From Nitrosomonas sp. (GTDB lineage: Bacteria; Pseudomonadota; Gammaproteobacteria; Burkholderiales; Nitrosomonadaceae): a DNA stretch of 64,000 nucleotides. Where the stretch lies: assembly GCA_024281825.1 (NCBI GenBank), contig JAMWZY010000002.1, positions 310,001-374,000 on the forward strand. The letters are read 5' to 3'. This document shows, one piece after another, positions 17,906-29,724 of the stretch. A program made the position numbers and the translations under genes. The notes beneath the pieces were generated by a model. It was not told the DNA's origin. It worked only from the letters and a program-made list of their open reading frames with translations, and did no database searches. Each line of letters starts with the position of its first letter. Position 1 is the first letter of the stretch.

Positions 17906-20619
17906 TCATGATTTGATAGCTTTAAGACGCAAGCGGATCTGCTTTTCGCTTTCAATAATAATAAATAGCGCAACACCTATGCCAATTACCAGCCAACAAT
18001 CAAGAAAAGGCACTGCTACAGTGGCAAATATCGCCTGTAGGGGCGGCAGATAGGTGATGGAAAATTGCGCCACAATAATAATAATTACTGTCATCCACAG
18101 CACTTTGGTGCCGCGCACCGCTTTCCAGGTGAGCGATGTCCCGTGAATATTGCGGATAAAGAACAGATGGAAAATTTCCATTACCACCAGCGTATTCATC
18201 GCAAGGGTACGGGCCAATTCAACGCTATAGCCCCGATCAATCGCATAAGCGTAAATTCCATACACACCGCACAAAAACAAAATGGACACCAGCACAATGT
18301 GCCATACTAATTCGCTACTAAGCAGCGGCTCTCCTCTCGGACGCGGTGGACGGCATATAGTGTTTTCCTCAGTTGGCTCGAAGGCAAGCGCTATACCCAA
18401 TGTCACATCAGTAATTAGATTGACCCATAAAATCTGAATAGGGGTTACCGGCAGCGTCATACCAAACAGCAACGCCACTATAATGGTCATCGCTTCCCCA
18501 GCGTTGGTAGGCAATGTCCAACTGACGACTTTTTTGATGTTGTCATAAACCGTACGTCCTTCACGCACGGCACTGGCAATGGAAGCAAAATTGTCATCCG
18601 CCAGCACTAATTCTGCTACCTCCTTGGCGGCTTCGCTGCCTTTTTTACCCATCGCAATGCCTACGTCGGCACGTTTTAGTGCAGGCGCATCATTTACTCC
18701 ATCGCCTGTCATGGCTACCGTCATCCCATGTGATTGCAATGCCATAACAAGTCGCAATTTATGCTCCGGGCTAGTGCGGGCGAAGATGTCACATTGCAAT
18801 ACAACTTCTTTCAAAGAAACATCATTCATCCGATCAAGATCGGCTCCGGTAAGAACCTTGCTAGGATTTTGCAAGCCAATTTGTTTGCCAATTGCTGCTG
18901 CTGTCTTGGCATGATCACCGGTAATCATTTTCACACGAATACCCGCTGTGTGACATTCCGCTACAGCTGCAATGGCTTCAACACGGGGTGGATCAATCAT
19001 CCCGACCATGCCGAGTAACGTGAGCGTACTTTCAATGTCTGCGCGTTCCAACACCTTATAATCTGACTTAACAGGCTTAACAGCGAATGCCAATACACGC
19101 TGGCCAAGGGCAGCAATGTTATCTGCCCTTTCTTTCCAATAGGCTTTGCTCAAGGATTCCACATTACCGTCCGCAGCGCTTTGATTTATGCACATGGCAA
19201 GAATCTGCTCCGGTGCACCCTTGATAAACACAAATGCGCGGTGTTGATAGTCATGATTCAACGTTGCCATGAAGCGGTGCTTGGCATCAAAAGGAATAGT
19301 ATCGATACGCATCCAATTCGCTCGCTCCTCGCAAATTTCTATGCCGATTTTACTTGCAAAGGCTAACAATGCACCCTCCATAGGATCGCCTTCCACAATC
19401 CATACACCATCATGATCATGCAGTGCTGCATCATTACACAGGATTGCAGCGCGGGCGAGTTCTCTCAGAACGACATATTCGGTAGGAGCAGCTTCGGCAT
19501 TTTCTAATAATATAATTCCCTGTGGCTCATAACCGATGCCTTGCAATGTAAAGTGGTATTGATGCGTTAGTACCGAGGAAACCATCATCTCATTACGAGT
19601 TAATGTGCCTGTTTTGTCGGTACAGATCACCGAAACTGAGCCAATGGTTTCAATCGCAGGCAATCTCCTGACAATGGCATTGCGCCGTGCCATCGCCTGC
19701 ACACCGACTGCAAGCGTGATAGTTAGCACCGCTGGCAAGCCTTCTGGAATTACCGCAACCGAAAGCCCTACCACTGCCATGAATATCTCAGTAAATTCAT
19801 GATGACCAACAAAATAACCATATATCAGTAAAACCGCTGCAATCACTAAGATGAAAATAGTCAGCCACTGCGCGAACACTCCCATCTGCTTTACTAACGG
19901 AGTTGCCAGTGTTTCCACTTCCGACAACATCCCGCTGATACGTCCGATCTCGGTGCAAATGCCAGTGGCAACCACCACTCCTTTACCTTGACCGGAAGTA
20001 ATCAAAGTACCGGAAAATGCTATGCAAGAACGATCACCTAACAACGCATCGAAGGGAACGGGTTCGATATGCTTTGCCACGGGTGCAGATTCGCCGGTAA
20101 GAATTGCCTCCTGAATCTGCAAACCATGCGTCTTTAGCAGCCGTAGATCAGCAGGAACCCTATCACCAGCCTCGAGCAACACATATCGCCGGGTACAAGC
20201 TTTTCTCCTTCAATACTATGACGCTCACCACTACGTAGCACCGAGGCATGAGGCGCCAACATTTGGCGGATGGCATCCATCGCCTCTTCCGCTTTGCCTT
20301 CCTGAATGAAACCGATGATTGCATTGGTTAACACCACCACCAGAATAACGAGAGTATCTATCCAGTGATCTAGAATTGCCGTGATAATTGCGGAACCGAG
20401 CAGCACATAAATCAGAATATTGTGGAATTGCAATAAAAAACGCATGACAGCACTACGTTTTGGCGGATCCGGTAATCGGTTAGAACCGTGGGTCTTCAAA
20501 CGTACCTCAGCTTCGTGTCGACTTAGGCCCGTAGACGTCGCACCCAGTTTATCCAATACCAAATCAATACAGATGTCGTGCCAAGATGGTTGTGTTTTTT
20601 TTGTTTTTATTTCCTGCAT
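17906..20619 (-). pseudogene. cation-transporting P-type ATPase (type II), frameshifted
   Basis: Two overlapping frames together encode about 905 residues of a PacL/PMA-like P-type ATPase. The first (20619 to about 20183) has the cation ATPase N-terminal domain and first membrane pair and reads to KLVPGD. The second continues with VLLEAGDRVPADLRLLKT, LTGES, PEGLPAV, the phosphorylation site CTDKTGTLT, GDGVNDAPALKRAD and the C-terminal membrane domain. Adding one base near 20183 restores the family consensus GDIVLLEAGD, so a single 1-nt deletion separates the halves. All catalytic motifs are intact. It is either a recent pseudogene or a sequencing error. The transported ion (Ca2+, H+ or other) cannot be told. 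Confidence 0.88.
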
Positions 20620-20816
20620 TATTGACTATAGTGGGCAATAATATAAAACATAAGATTACTCCCAGATATGAAACCCTTAGCACACCTTACGCATACTAAA
20701 TATCGGCATCGGCACGACAGCTTAACGAGTAACCGATTGTTTATCGCACCCGTCGCCGCACTTTCCCGGGCATCAGTATTAATGAAATCCTTTCTCTTAT
20801 AATTGCATTCAATGGA

Positions 20817-22643
20817 TTAAAACTTTAACGCACTAGAGTTAATCAACTGCTTTAGCTTAATTATCTCAGGCTGATTGAGTGTTTCGTTTTTTAGTAATTC
20901 CTCTGCAGTCTGATCAAGTAGAATTCTATTAATTTGCAGTATTTTCACTGCATTTTCCAAGGCCTGATTAACCAAATCACTCACCGCAACATCAATCTTG
21001 TTGGCGGTTTCTTCACTATAATTGCGATTCTGTGGCATTAGGATGTTGGGTTGTAGGAAAGCAGATTGTTCACGATCATAGGCGACATTTCCCAATGCCT
21101 CACTCATCCCATAACGAAGCACCATAGCGCGGGCAATATCAGTGGCACGTACCAAATCATCTGCAGCTCCTGTGGATACTTCATCGAATACAATTCGTTC
21201 TGCTGCGCGCCCACCCATCAATACCGCCATTTTATTTTGCAACTCCACACGAGTCATCAGGAAACGGTCTTCCGTCGGGCGTTGAATGGTGTAGCCCAAT
21301 GCACCGATACCGCGTGGAATAATTGATATCTTATGTACTTCATCCGTACCGGGCAACGCCAATGCCACCATGGCGTGTCCCAGTTCATGAAACGCCACCA
21401 CTCGACGTTCTTTAGGATTAAGCAAACGGTTACGCTTCTCCAAACCAGCAACGATGCGCTCGATAGCATTGTTGAAATCATCCATCGTTACAGATGTTGC
21501 ATTACGCCGCGTAGCTAGCAAAGTCGCTTCATTGATAAGATTTGCCAAATCAGCACCGGTAAAACCAGGAGTTAAAGCAGCGATTTGTTCGATTTTTACA
21601 TCCATATTCAGCTTCACTTTCTTCACGTGTACGGCAAGGATCTGTTCACGACCAATCTTATCGGGTCGATCCACCAGTACCTGACGATCAAAGCGTCCAG
21701 CACGCAACAATGCTGGATCAAGAATTTCCGGCCGATTGGTAGCTGCCAGCAGCACGATACCACTGCTGGAATCAAAACCATCCAGCTCTGCCAGTAATTG
21801 GTTCAGTGTTTGTTCTTTCTCATCATGTCCACCACCCAATCCATAGGCGCCACGAGCACGACCCAATGCATCCAACTCATCAATAAAGATGATAGCTGGC
21901 GCCATTTGTCGTGCCTGTTCAAATAAATCACGCACTCTGGCCGCACCCACGCCGACAAACATCTCAACGAATTCCGAGCCGGATATAGAAAAGAATGGCA
22001 CCGCAGCCTCACCTGCCACAGCACGAGCTAATAGTGTTTTACCCGTACCCGGTGGACCAACCAACAAAATTCCCTTAGGCACACGGCCACCTAAGCGACC
22101 ATAATCTGCTGGATTTTTCAGAAAATTGATAATTTCAACCAATTCTTCCTTGGCTTCATCCACTCCGGCCACATCATCGAATGTCACTTTGGTTTCCTTC
22201 TCTACAAACACTTTAGCATGGCTTTTGCCAATTGACATCAATCCACCGCCCATGCTATTGCTCATACGACGAATGATAAACAACCAGATACCAATAAAAA
22301 TAGCGGTCGGCAAAATCCAGGAAAGTAAATCGCGCAGCCAGGTACTCTGCACGACACCGGTATAAACCACATTGTATTTATCCAACATCTCAGCCAATTC
22401 AGGCTCGACTCGCGTAGTGACAAAATCCTTAAATCCATCTGCGTGCTTTTCCTTCAGCGTGCCAAAAATCTGATTCTCAGTAATCGCAATCTCGCTCACA
22501 AGCCCCTGCTCTAGAAAATATTGAAATCGACTGTATGGAATAGGCTCTATTTGAGTGTATTGAGAATACAGTTTCTGTATCAATAACAACGCCAGCATCG
22601 CCACGATGATAAACCAGAAATTAATGTGTACTTTCTTATCCAT
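20817..22643 (-). CDS. ftsH: ATP-dependent zinc metalloprotease FtsH
   Basis: This 608-residue membrane protease has two N-terminal membrane helices (about residues 8-25 and 107-125) flanking a periplasmic domain. The AAA module has Walker A GPPGTGKT, Walker [16 protein letters not shown] and the second region of homology [19 protein letters not shown]. The zinc protease motif is HELGH. It is shorter at the C-terminus than E. coli FtsH (644 residues) and stands alone, without rlmE or folP neighbours, so it could be a second FtsH copy. It is probably quality control for membrane proteins. Confidence 0.93.
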   Translation of the reverse strand: MDKKVHINFWFIIVAMLALLLIQKLYSQYTQIEPIPYSRFQYFLEQGLVSEIAITENQIFGTLKEKHADGFKDFVTTRVEPELAEMLDKYNVVYTGVVQSTWLRDLLSWILPTAIFIGIWLFIIRRMSNSMGGGLMSIGKSHAKVFVEKETKVTFDDVAGVDEAKEELVEIINFLKNPADYGRLGGRVPKGILLVGPPGTGKTLLARAVAGEAAVPFFSISGSEFVEMFVGVGAARVRDLFEQARQMAPAIIFIDELDALGRARGAYGLGGGHDEKEQTLNQLLAELDGFDSSSGIVLLAATNRPEILDPALLRAGRFDRQVLVDRPDKIGREQILAVHVKKVKLNMDVKIEQIAALTPGFTGADLANLINEATLLATRRNATSVTMDDFNNAIERIVAGLEKRNRLLNPKERRVVAFHELGHAMVALALPGTDEVHKISIIPRGIGALGYTIQRPTEDRFLMTRVELQNKMAVLMGGRAAERIVFDEVSTGAADDLVRATDIARAMVLRYGMSEALGNVAYDREQSAFLQPNILMPQNRNYSEETANKIDVAVSDLVNQALENAVKILQINRILLDQTAEELLKNETLNQPEIIKLKQLINSSALKF

Positions 22644-22705
22644 TGACTACCTCAATTTTACGGATGGTAAATATCTCGGCTCCGTTGCATTAACTGAGCA
22701 GGGCC

Positions 22706-23000
22706 GTGATTTTAGGTAAATTTGGCGCTATTAGCGTGCTAGTAAATAAAACTATTCATGCGAAAGATATTATCTCCTTTCAGGGTGATTATCTAATCTT
22801 TGCGGATCATGCCTACATCAACTGCGTACATCAACTCAACCCCAGTTGCAGAATTTTTGTCTTATCACAAAGAATGGCGGCATATAGTTCTGGTGGAAAA
22901 TCATCGACGCCTAAAAATAAGTAACCCCTCGGCAAGGTATTGATCTCATTTTTGAGCAAAGGTAGGCGGTATTTTGTATCGAAATGAACTATTTAACCTA
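22706..23000 (+). pseudogene. possible remnant of an IS4-type transposase
   Basis: A 72-codon frame (22706-22924) reads DYLIFADHAYINC followed 11 residues later by FVLSQRMAAYSS and PKNK. The spacing resembles the second catalytic Asp region of IS4-family transposases (VFDRGYNDY ... FVTRLKxNAAY ... PKNRN). After its stop, one frame reads RRYFVSK near 22964, like the later RYVFLTN segment. No start, ends or other catalytic residues remain. This is a weak match made by eye; the rest of the spacer to 23224 shows nothing. Confidence 0.3.
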
Positions 23001-23224
23001 GGTAGCTTTTGCTATAACGACGGTCAGCAAGAAACATTATCAGTCATTTCATAGGAAAAATCGCTAGCCTCTTCAAGATCGTGTATACAGCAAAACGCGC
23101 GCGATATTCATATTTACATCCTCTCAAGAAGACGTAAACAACGCTAAAAACATACCAAACTGTGGGGCTTTCGATTTCTTAATTAGATATATTTGTCAGC
23201 AAGCAAATATCATCGTTGATTCTA

Positions 23225-23785
23225 TTAATGAGTATGGTCATCATGACCGCGATCATGCGAATGGTCGACTTCTATCGTACGGACTAGACTCTCATATTCT
23301 GCCGCGCTCATACCATGCAACTTTACAACAAATGCCGCCATTGACCAGATCGACTGATCGTCATGACTCAATCCCCAAGCCGGCATACCAGTCATTTTTA
23401 ATCCATTCTTAATAACCCAAAAGTATTTTCTGATAGTATCGGATCTGATAGTTTGCTCCGCTATAGATGTCCGTTCATGAAAAACGGGGGGTTGGGGATA
23501 CAGACCCATGGAAATTTCCGTGGCCTTTAAACCAGGCGCCAAATGACATTCAGTACACATCGCATGATAATGCTTGAATCCATTTGAAAGTATAGTACGG
23601 TCATCCAATTGAGGTACGGTTAGATTCTTGGCATGAGCTTCAATCAAGCTATCACGAATCCAACCAATTGTTTTTTCAGTGATGCTCCAATGTTTTTCAG
23701 TGGCGGAGATATTGTGAGCACCACTTACAATGACAATAGCAATCACCAAAACAACACCGAGCAATAAGTATAGGAATAATTTCAT
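23225..23785 (-). CDS. membrane-anchored monohaem cytochrome c with His-rich tail
   Basis: This 186-residue protein has an N-terminal membrane anchor or signal (about residues 2-22), one haem-binding CTECH motif (Cys77, Cys80, His81) and a likely Met axial ligand in LKMTGMPAWG. The C-terminus (DHSHDRGHDDHTH) is a His/Asp tail suited to metal binding. It belongs to the class I cytochrome c superfamily. Its partner is unknown; in an ammonia oxidiser it may serve electron transfer or metal handling. It appears to be a single gene, with no oxidase genes adjacent. Confidence 0.85.
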   Translation of the reverse strand: MKLFLYLLLGVVLVIAIVIVSGAHNISATEKHWSITEKTIGWIRDSLIEAHAKNLTVPQLDDRTILSNGFKHYHAMCTECHLAPGLKATEISMGLYPQPPVFHERTSIAEQTIRSDTIRKYFWVIKNGLKMTGMPAWGLSHDDQSIWSMAAFVVKLHGMSAAEYESLVRTIEVDHSHDRGHDDHTH

Positions 23786-23979
23786 TAGTTATGCACCAGA
23801 ACGATTCTTGTAGAAAACGCTGATTCGTTATTGAGAAACATCTGCAAATCATAGTACTCGTAACTTTGAAGATCATCAACCTTAAATCAGCTAAGTAATC
23901 TTACTTTACCATGAAAAAAACCGAAGCCAGAAGCTTCAGCTAAACGAAGCGACGTTTCTGAATTGGGAATTTAATTGTA

Positions 23980-24915
23980 TTAATTCCCGGATTCGTAGCT
24001 TTTTAACACAAACTGAAAAGGTTCCGTATTCACCAATTGCATACGAACATTATTAATCATGGTTGTAGGACTAAGCATCACAGAAGGGATCGATACCTCG
24101 CCGCTTTGCGGAAAGTACGTTGCTACATTTTCAGGTTTGGATGATAGTATTTGCATGCTGCCTGAATCTAATTCAAACAATAGCTCCGGATCACTGTCAA
24201 CCAATCGTAATTTAACTTCCAAGATATTACTTCCATCGCCGATATCGACTGCAAAACTGGCAATGCCTTCGTGAAAAATACCCGTTGGTTTCTGGACAGC
24301 AATTCCGCTTACTTGCACCAAATTAGTAATCGGTATCTGTGGCTCGCTAGTCGCCAAATAAGGAAAATGACTACTCGTTCTCGGTAATTGTGCGATCGCA
24401 TCAAACACGCTCATGCCGTCAAAAATAACCCGACCAAAAACCGTGAAACCGCTATTCTGAGTATCTAAATTGTTCGGATCCCCAGAATTGTCAACTAAAT
24501 TGACAAACCATTGACTGGTTGCACTATTCGGTTGGCGATCAATCTTTGCCATCGCGACTGTACCGCGAGTGTTAGAAATTTTGAATTCGTTATTAATGGG
24601 CGGTAACGTCGCTACAGTCACCAGAGATTTTCCTGCGGCGCCATCCACGATTTTAAAACCGCCGCCTTGTATCACAAAACCAGGTATGCTTCGATGGAAT
24701 ACGCCATTCGTATAGGAACCATTATGGATATAATGCAAAAAATTTGCAGTGGTAATCGGCGTATGCGATTCAAATAACTCGATACAGAACTGTCCCATGT
24801 TGGAAGTAAAACAAGCAACAGAGTTAGCATATGAAGTGGTCGCTAATATACACCAACATACAATTTGTATCGTTTTGTAACTGAGATTTACTAGATGCTT
24901 GGTCATAATCATCAA
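23980..24915 (-). CDS. secreted cyclophilin-type peptidyl-prolyl isomerase
   Basis: This 311-residue protein has an N-terminal signal peptide (about residues 10-30) and a cyclophilin domain (about 32-195) with VFHRSIPGFVIQGGGF, the GTVAMAK strand, SQWFVNL and FTVFGRV. About 115 further residues form a C-terminal region of beta strands without a recognised family. It is likely to assist folding of periplasmic or exported proteins. It lies 20 bp downstream of typA on the same strand, so the two may be co-transcribed. Confidence 0.88.
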   Translation of the reverse strand: MMIMTKHLVNLSYKTIQIVCWCILATTSYANSVACFTSNMGQFCIELFESHTPITTANFLHYIHNGSYTNGVFHRSIPGFVIQGGGFKIVDGAAGKSLVTVATLPPINNEFKISNTRGTVAMAKIDRQPNSATSQWFVNLVDNSGDPNNLDTQNSGFTVFGRVIFDGMSVFDAIAQLPRTSSHFPYLATSEPQIPITNLVQVSGIAVQKPTGIFHEGIASFAVDIGDGSNILEVKLRLVDSDPELLFELDSGSMQILSSKPENVATYFPQSGEVSIPSVMLSPTTMINNVRMQLVNTEPFQFVLKSYESGN

Positions 24916-24935
24916 TTCCTCTCAAGTTGTTTTAC

Positions 24936-26750
24936 TTACGCTGCGGCACGCGAAGCCTTTTTACGTTCATGTTCCAGTAAATGGCGCTTGCGGATACGAA
25001 TGGTTTTAGGTGTAATTTCCACCAGCTCATCGTCAGCAATGAATTCAATTGCAGATTCCAAGGTTAATTGAATCGGCGGCGTCAATACAACGGCCTCATC
25101 GGTTCCAGATGCACGAATATTTGTCAGTTGCTTACCTTTAATCGGATTGACCACCAAATCATTGTCGCGCGTATGAATACCAATCACCATACCTTCGTAC
25201 AAACGGTCACCTGGATTGACAAACATGCGACCGCGTTCTTGTAACTTCCAAAGGGCATAGGCGACGGCTTCGCCATGTTCGGAAGAAATCAGTACGCCAT
25301 TCTTACGTTGCGGGATTTCTGAGCGCATCGGTGCAAATTCATCAAATACATGACTCATTAAACCGGTACCGCGCGTCATCGTCATAAAATCAGACTGAAA
25401 ACCAATCAAACCACGGGCTGGAATACGGTAATCCAACCGCACCCTTCCCTTGGCATCCGATACCATATCCTGCAAATCGCCACGGCGTTCTCCCAATGCT
25501 TCCATGATGCCGCCTTGATGTGCTTCATCAATATCCACAGTCAGCAACTCAAATGGCTCGCATTTCACGCCATCGATTTCACGAATCACAACATTGGGAC
25601 GTGAAACAGCCAACTCATAACCTTCACGACGCATATTTTCTAACAAAATGGTAAGGTGCAACTCACCGCGTCCGGAAATCAAGAAAGAGTCGGTTTCATT
25701 CATTTCCTCCATGCGCATTGCAACATTCGTTAACAATTCTTTTTCTAGGCGTTCCCGCAACTGGCGGCTAGTCACAAATTTACCTTCCTGACCAGCGAAA
25801 GGTGATGTATTGACTTGAAAGGTCATAGTTAATGTGGGCTCATCCACCGCCATGACAGGTAGTGCTTCGGGCTGGTCGATATCCGCCAAAGTGGTACCGA
25901 TACTTAGTTCTTCGATCCCATTAATCAGTACGATATCCCCGGCCAAGGCTTCTTTCATCTGAATTCGTTCCAATCCTTGGAAACCTAATACTTGATTCAC
26001 TTTGGCTTTTTTCGGTGGCTTACCATCCATTAGAATCATCACTTCCTGCGCTGGCCTCAGTTTACCTCGGTGAATTCGGCCAATACCAATACGTCCAACA
26101 AAACTGGAATAATCCAGTGCGCTAATTTGTAGTTGCAATGGTTTCTCAGGGTCACCAGTAGGCGCAGGAACATGTTTTAAAATGGTATCAAATAGTGGTC
26201 GCATGTCATTGCTGGTTTTTTCTTGCTCCAACGTTGCGAAACCATTGAGTGCTGACGCGTACACCACCGGAAAGTCCAGTTGTTCATCACTCGCACCGAG
26301 CTTATCAAACAAATCAAATGTTTGATCAACGACCCAACTAGCGCGTGCGCCAGGACGATCAACTTTATTAATTACAACAATTGGACGAAGACCCAATGCC
26401 AATGCTTTCTTAGTTACAAACCGTGTTTGTGGCATCGGCCCCTCTACCGCATCAACCAACAATAACACGCCATCAACCATCGACAAAACCCGTTCCACTT
26501 CGCCGCCAAAATCGGCGTGTCCTGGTGTATCGACGATATTGATATGAATCCCGTTGTAATCAATGGCACAGTTTTTGGCTAAAATAGTAATGCCTCGTTC
26601 ACGCTCAATATCATTAGAATCCATCACACGCTCAGAAATTTGTTGATGCGCGGCAAAGGTTCCGGCTTGATGCAGAAGCTTATCAACCATAGTGGTTTTA
26701 CCATGATCAACGTGCGCGATGATAGCAATATTACGAATCGGGCGAGACAT
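24936..26750 (-). CDS. typA: ribosome-associated GTPase TypA/BipA
   Basis: This 604-residue translational GTPase has P-loop AHVDHGKTT, switch [16 protein letters not shown] and NKVD, followed by EF-G-like domains and the BipA-specific C-terminal domain ([28 protein letters not shown]). It acts on 70S/50S ribosomes in assembly and stress adaptation. The length is that of the family and the start has an AGGATTTTTT region upstream. Confidence 0.96.
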   Translation of the reverse strand: MSRPIRNIAIIAHVDHGKTTMVDKLLHQAGTFAAHQQISERVMDSNDIERERGITILAKNCAIDYNGIHINIVDTPGHADFGGEVERVLSMVDGVLLLVDAVEGPMPQTRFVTKKALALGLRPIVVINKVDRPGARASWVVDQTFDLFDKLGASDEQLDFPVVYASALNGFATLEQEKTSNDMRPLFDTILKHVPAPTGDPEKPLQLQISALDYSSFVGRIGIGRIHRGKLRPAQEVMILMDGKPPKKAKVNQVLGFQGLERIQMKEALAGDIVLINGIEELSIGTTLADIDQPEALPVMAVDEPTLTMTFQVNTSPFAGQEGKFVTSRQLRERLEKELLTNVAMRMEEMNETDSFLISGRGELHLTILLENMRREGYELAVSRPNVVIREIDGVKCEPFELLTVDIDEAHQGGIMEALGERRGDLQDMVSDAKGRVRLDYRIPARGLIGFQSDFMTMTRGTGLMSHVFDEFAPMRSEIPQRKNGVLISSEHGEAVAYALWKLQERGRMFVNPGDRLYEGMVIGIHTRDNDLVVNPIKGKQLTNIRASGTDEAVVLTPPIQLTLESAIEFIADDELVEITPKTIRIRKRHLLEHERKKASRAAA

Positions 26751-27412
26751 AAAAAATCCTCAAAAATAAGCTGTTAGTTCCTGTAAAGGGGGCAAATTAT
26801 AACAGTGGGGGGTAAATAAGACTAATATTAGTTGCGATCTTTGTGGATTACGTTGTTTTTGATAAAAACTTCAATGAAATAATGATCAGAAACACTCTAA
26901 AAATCTGAACCGCCCTGGATTTAAACTATCCTCCAGAAGTTAAGCATTAAGAAAATAGCTGAATACTTTGCAAAATATGGTCTACAGTTTACCAGATTCA
27001 ATCCGACCAGCTTGGGCTTTATCCTCTCGTGACTGTAATAACGAATGTATCATGGTAGTTACATGAATGATGAGACGCGAAAACTGGACATTCCTTACCG
27101 TTGCTTGCTTGCCGTGTGAGGAACGCAAAAAACAAACCGTTTCTTTCTGATACAAAACACCTGGATTAGAGATTAGGTTTGCTTGGCGCTAAATCAGGAA
27201 ACACAAACTATTTTTTTAAATGAAGCTAAACGGCGTGGCTTTAAGAATTACTATTGGAAGTATTCAAGCCTGGCCAAGTAGTTGGGTATATCTCACAAGC
27301 TATGCAACCGATTAGAAAATCGTGGCGTGCTTACAGATAGCTTGAAAGTAGCAATAGAATGGCAAATACGTAGAGAACAAAACAAGAAAGGATTTTACTG
27401 TTTCTAAGCAAT
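26751..27412. other. non-coding spacer upstream of typA
   Basis: No gene is supported here. The first 100 bp hold the typA promoter region. From about 27190 a frame with stops (reading AKRRGFKNYYWKYSSL, then SHKLCNRLENRGVLTDSL) may be the degraded 5' part of the remnant that follows, but it matches no family I recognise. Confidence 0.35.
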
Positions 27413-27640
27413 GTTGAGACTGCAAAGGTTATTAAGCCAGAGCTTGGTGAAAGGCACGGAAGACCAACAAATACTGTACAAAATTTTGCACAATTAAATG
27501 AAGGCACCAGAAAGAAAACCATTGAAATAGCCGCTGAAAAATCCGATCTTCGTAACAAGAAAACTTACGGATAAGCTAAAAAGGTGATTGAAACTGCAAC
27601 TTGCCGTGTCAACGTAAAGATAATTCAATCGTTATTAAAA
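27413..27640 (+). pseudogene. possible remnant of a ParB-like or phage DNA-binding protein
   Basis: The frame reads KPELGERHGRPTNTVQ, GTRKKTIEIAAEK and NKKTYG, then a TAA at 27572-27574, then AKKVIETA. Plasmid and phage ParB-like proteins often contain a TYxQAKKVIE-type segment after a helix-turn-helix, so the stop may replace a CAA Gln codon. No start codon or N-terminal domain is preserved. The identification is tentative. Confidence 0.3.
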
Positions 27641-27781
27641 TTGTTACTAGCCTCCCCATTCATCAGTTAAGACATTTTCTGGTGAGTAATTCCTTCCAGT
27701 GCGTTTGTAACGGCACCCCTTTCCGGTATTTCGCACTGGTTTTTCATTTAAAAGCAAATTATGCATCATCCAAAAATAAAA

Positions 27782-27820
27782 AAGCACTTAGGTGTTATTA
27801 ATCCTTAAGTGCTTTTTTTT
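27782..27820. terminator. bidirectional terminator next to tRNA-fMet
   Basis: A stem of AAGCACTTA with TAAGTGCTT, extended by GG/CC, is flanked by an A run on the left and eight T on the right. Read on the minus strand it comes directly after the tRNA-fMet CCA end and is followed by TTTTTT, so it is the likely terminator of that tRNA transcript. Confidence 0.75.
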
Positions 27821-27823
27821 GTT

Positions 27824-27900
<77 letters not shown>

Positions 27901-28546
27901 TCAGGACGAAGAGTATAACACAAGCTAGTCTATACAGGTCAATCAAAGTCTCTTGTTCTCTATGATTCCTGACAAAATCAATGAAAATTTAGCACGGTGA
28001 TTTTTGTCTGTCTATGGCGCTGTCAAACCATTTCCTTTCCGAATATGAGTACCGTATTAATGATTTTGTAGCAAATTATTGACATTGATTGACCAGCTTA
28101 CTTTTGTCCTATTATTTGACATTCTCGATCAAAGTAGCGTGAGGCAATCTTCCACGTTGCTAATAAGACTACATTTTTCCGCTGCGTAATCGGATTGCAC
28201 TAATTCCGTAGAAAATCCGCTGAAACAGGATGCCAAATCATCAACATCGCGTTTAATGATATTGTGTACTCGGTGATTGCAGCACTAACCATCTGAGGCA
28301 AATTAAAAATTACGGGGTTCCGGCTATTTTAACCTTGCCTCCTTCCGTATCATTGAAGTGCTACTAGAAGAAATTATGCTTATTGCTATACCTGGTCGCG
28401 GTATTCGATATTGATTCGAGTCCGAATTACCCAGTTTGCGCAAGTTGTGTGCACAGCAGTTTGTCACAGGATGGTTTTACAATCAAAACAAGTTTAAGAT
28501 GAACTAAACAACTTTTATTGACTAAAAATTTGCAGGAAGGAATTTT
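27901..28546. other. non-coding spacer between tRNA-fMet and HD-GYP gene
   Basis: About 645 bp with no supported gene in either strand. It must contain the tRNA-fMet promoter on the left and the HD-GYP promoter on the right; an AGGAAGGAA ribosome site precedes the latter gene. Confidence 0.4.
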
Positions 28547-29695
28547 ATGCAACAAGAAGAAGATCTGTTTACGCACCAAGATACGTTGGCTAATTTGCAT
28601 GAAAACTTACCGCTAACAGAAAAATTGCGTTTCTTGCATCAAGTCATGCGCCAGGATTTTCCATTTATTGATCGCTTGGCTATCGCGCTGTTTGACGAAA
28701 AAACAGAAATGCTCAAAACCTATACTCACAGTACTGAAGGCAATGATAGTCCTGTGACCACCTACGACGCACCGCTCAGTGCCGCACCTTCATTACGATC
28801 CATTATTGAGCACCGCCGCCCACGCTTGGTACAAAATCTTAATATTTTTTCTCAAGGTACGCATGAACATACCAAACGTGTCGCTGCCAAAGGTTATAAA
28901 TCCAGCTACACCATGCCGCTTTATCAAAGCGGTACTTTCATAGGCTTTCTGTTTTTTAATTCCCACCAGGAACATCCATTTACACCTAAAGCACTACGTC
29001 AGATTGATATCTATGGCCATTTAATCGCACTGATGGTGATCAATGAACTCACTGCCATACGCACTTTGCTTGCTGCAGTTCGCGCCGCACGTAGCATGAC
29101 GCATTATCGCGATCTTGAAACTGGCTCGCATATTGATCGTACCGCGCACTACGCACGGCTCATTGCTCGCGATCTTTCTCCGAACTATCATATTACCGAT
29201 GAGCAGATTGAGCATATTTTTCTGTTCTCGCCGATGCATGATGTCGGTAAGATTGGCATCCCGGACAGCATTCTGCGCAAACCCGGCAAATTGAATGCAG
29301 CAGAATTTGATGTGATGAAAACACACCCGGCAAAAGGCCGTGAAATTATTGATTCCGTTCTTGAAGATTTTAGTCTGGGAACATTCGGTCACGCCAATAT
29401 CTTACGTAATATTGCCGAGTATCATCACGAAGCCATTGATGGTAGTGGCTACCCCAATGGCTTGAAAGGTAATGAAATTCCAATTGAAGCACGTATCAGC
29501 GCCGTAGCTGATGTATTTGATGCGCTGACTTCACGTCGCTCATATAAGACACCGTGGAGTAATGAAGAAGCTTTTGCGGTGCTGCAGCAAATGTCCAATT
29601 CCAAGCTTGATCGTGATTGTGTGGAAACATTGATTAACAATGTCGACAAGGTATTGGAAATACAGCAACGTTTTCGAGATAATGATCTCATTTAA
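28547..29695 (+). CDS. GAF and HD-GYP domain phosphodiesterase
   Basis: This 382-residue cytosolic signalling protein has an N-terminal GAF-like sensor domain (about residues 15-165) and a C-terminal HD-GYP domain (about 185-375) with SHIDRTAHYAR, the HD pair in MHDVGKIGIPD, the HHEAIDGSGYPNG GYP motif and VADVFDALTSRRSYK. HD-GYP proteins hydrolyse cyclic di-GMP. The key metal ligands are all visible, so activity is likely. It is transcribed alone and converges on the symporter gene. Confidence 0.92.
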   Translation: MQQEEDLFTHQDTLANLHENLPLTEKLRFLHQVMRQDFPFIDRLAIALFDEKTEMLKTYTHSTEGNDSPVTTYDAPLSAAPSLRSIIEHRRPRLVQNLNIFSQGTHEHTKRVAAKGYKSSYTMPLYQSGTFIGFLFFNSHQEHPFTPKALRQIDIYGHLIALMVINELTAIRTLLAAVRAARSMTHYRDLETGSHIDRTAHYARLIARDLSPNYHITDEQIEHIFLFSPMHDVGKIGIPDSILRKPGKLNAAEFDVMKTHPAKGREIIDSVLEDFSLGTFGHANILRNIAEYHHEAIDGSGYPNGLKGNEIPIEARISAVADVFDALTSRRSYKTPWSNEEAFAVLQQMSNSKLDRDCVETLINNVDKVLEIQQRFRDNDLI

Positions 29696-29724
29696 AAAAA
29701 CAGTAAGAATAAGAAACGAATATC

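Noticed and set aside
20134..20200. Programmed frameshift in the P-type ATPase
   Set aside because: No slippery heptamer or stimulatory structure is visible and this family is not known to use one.
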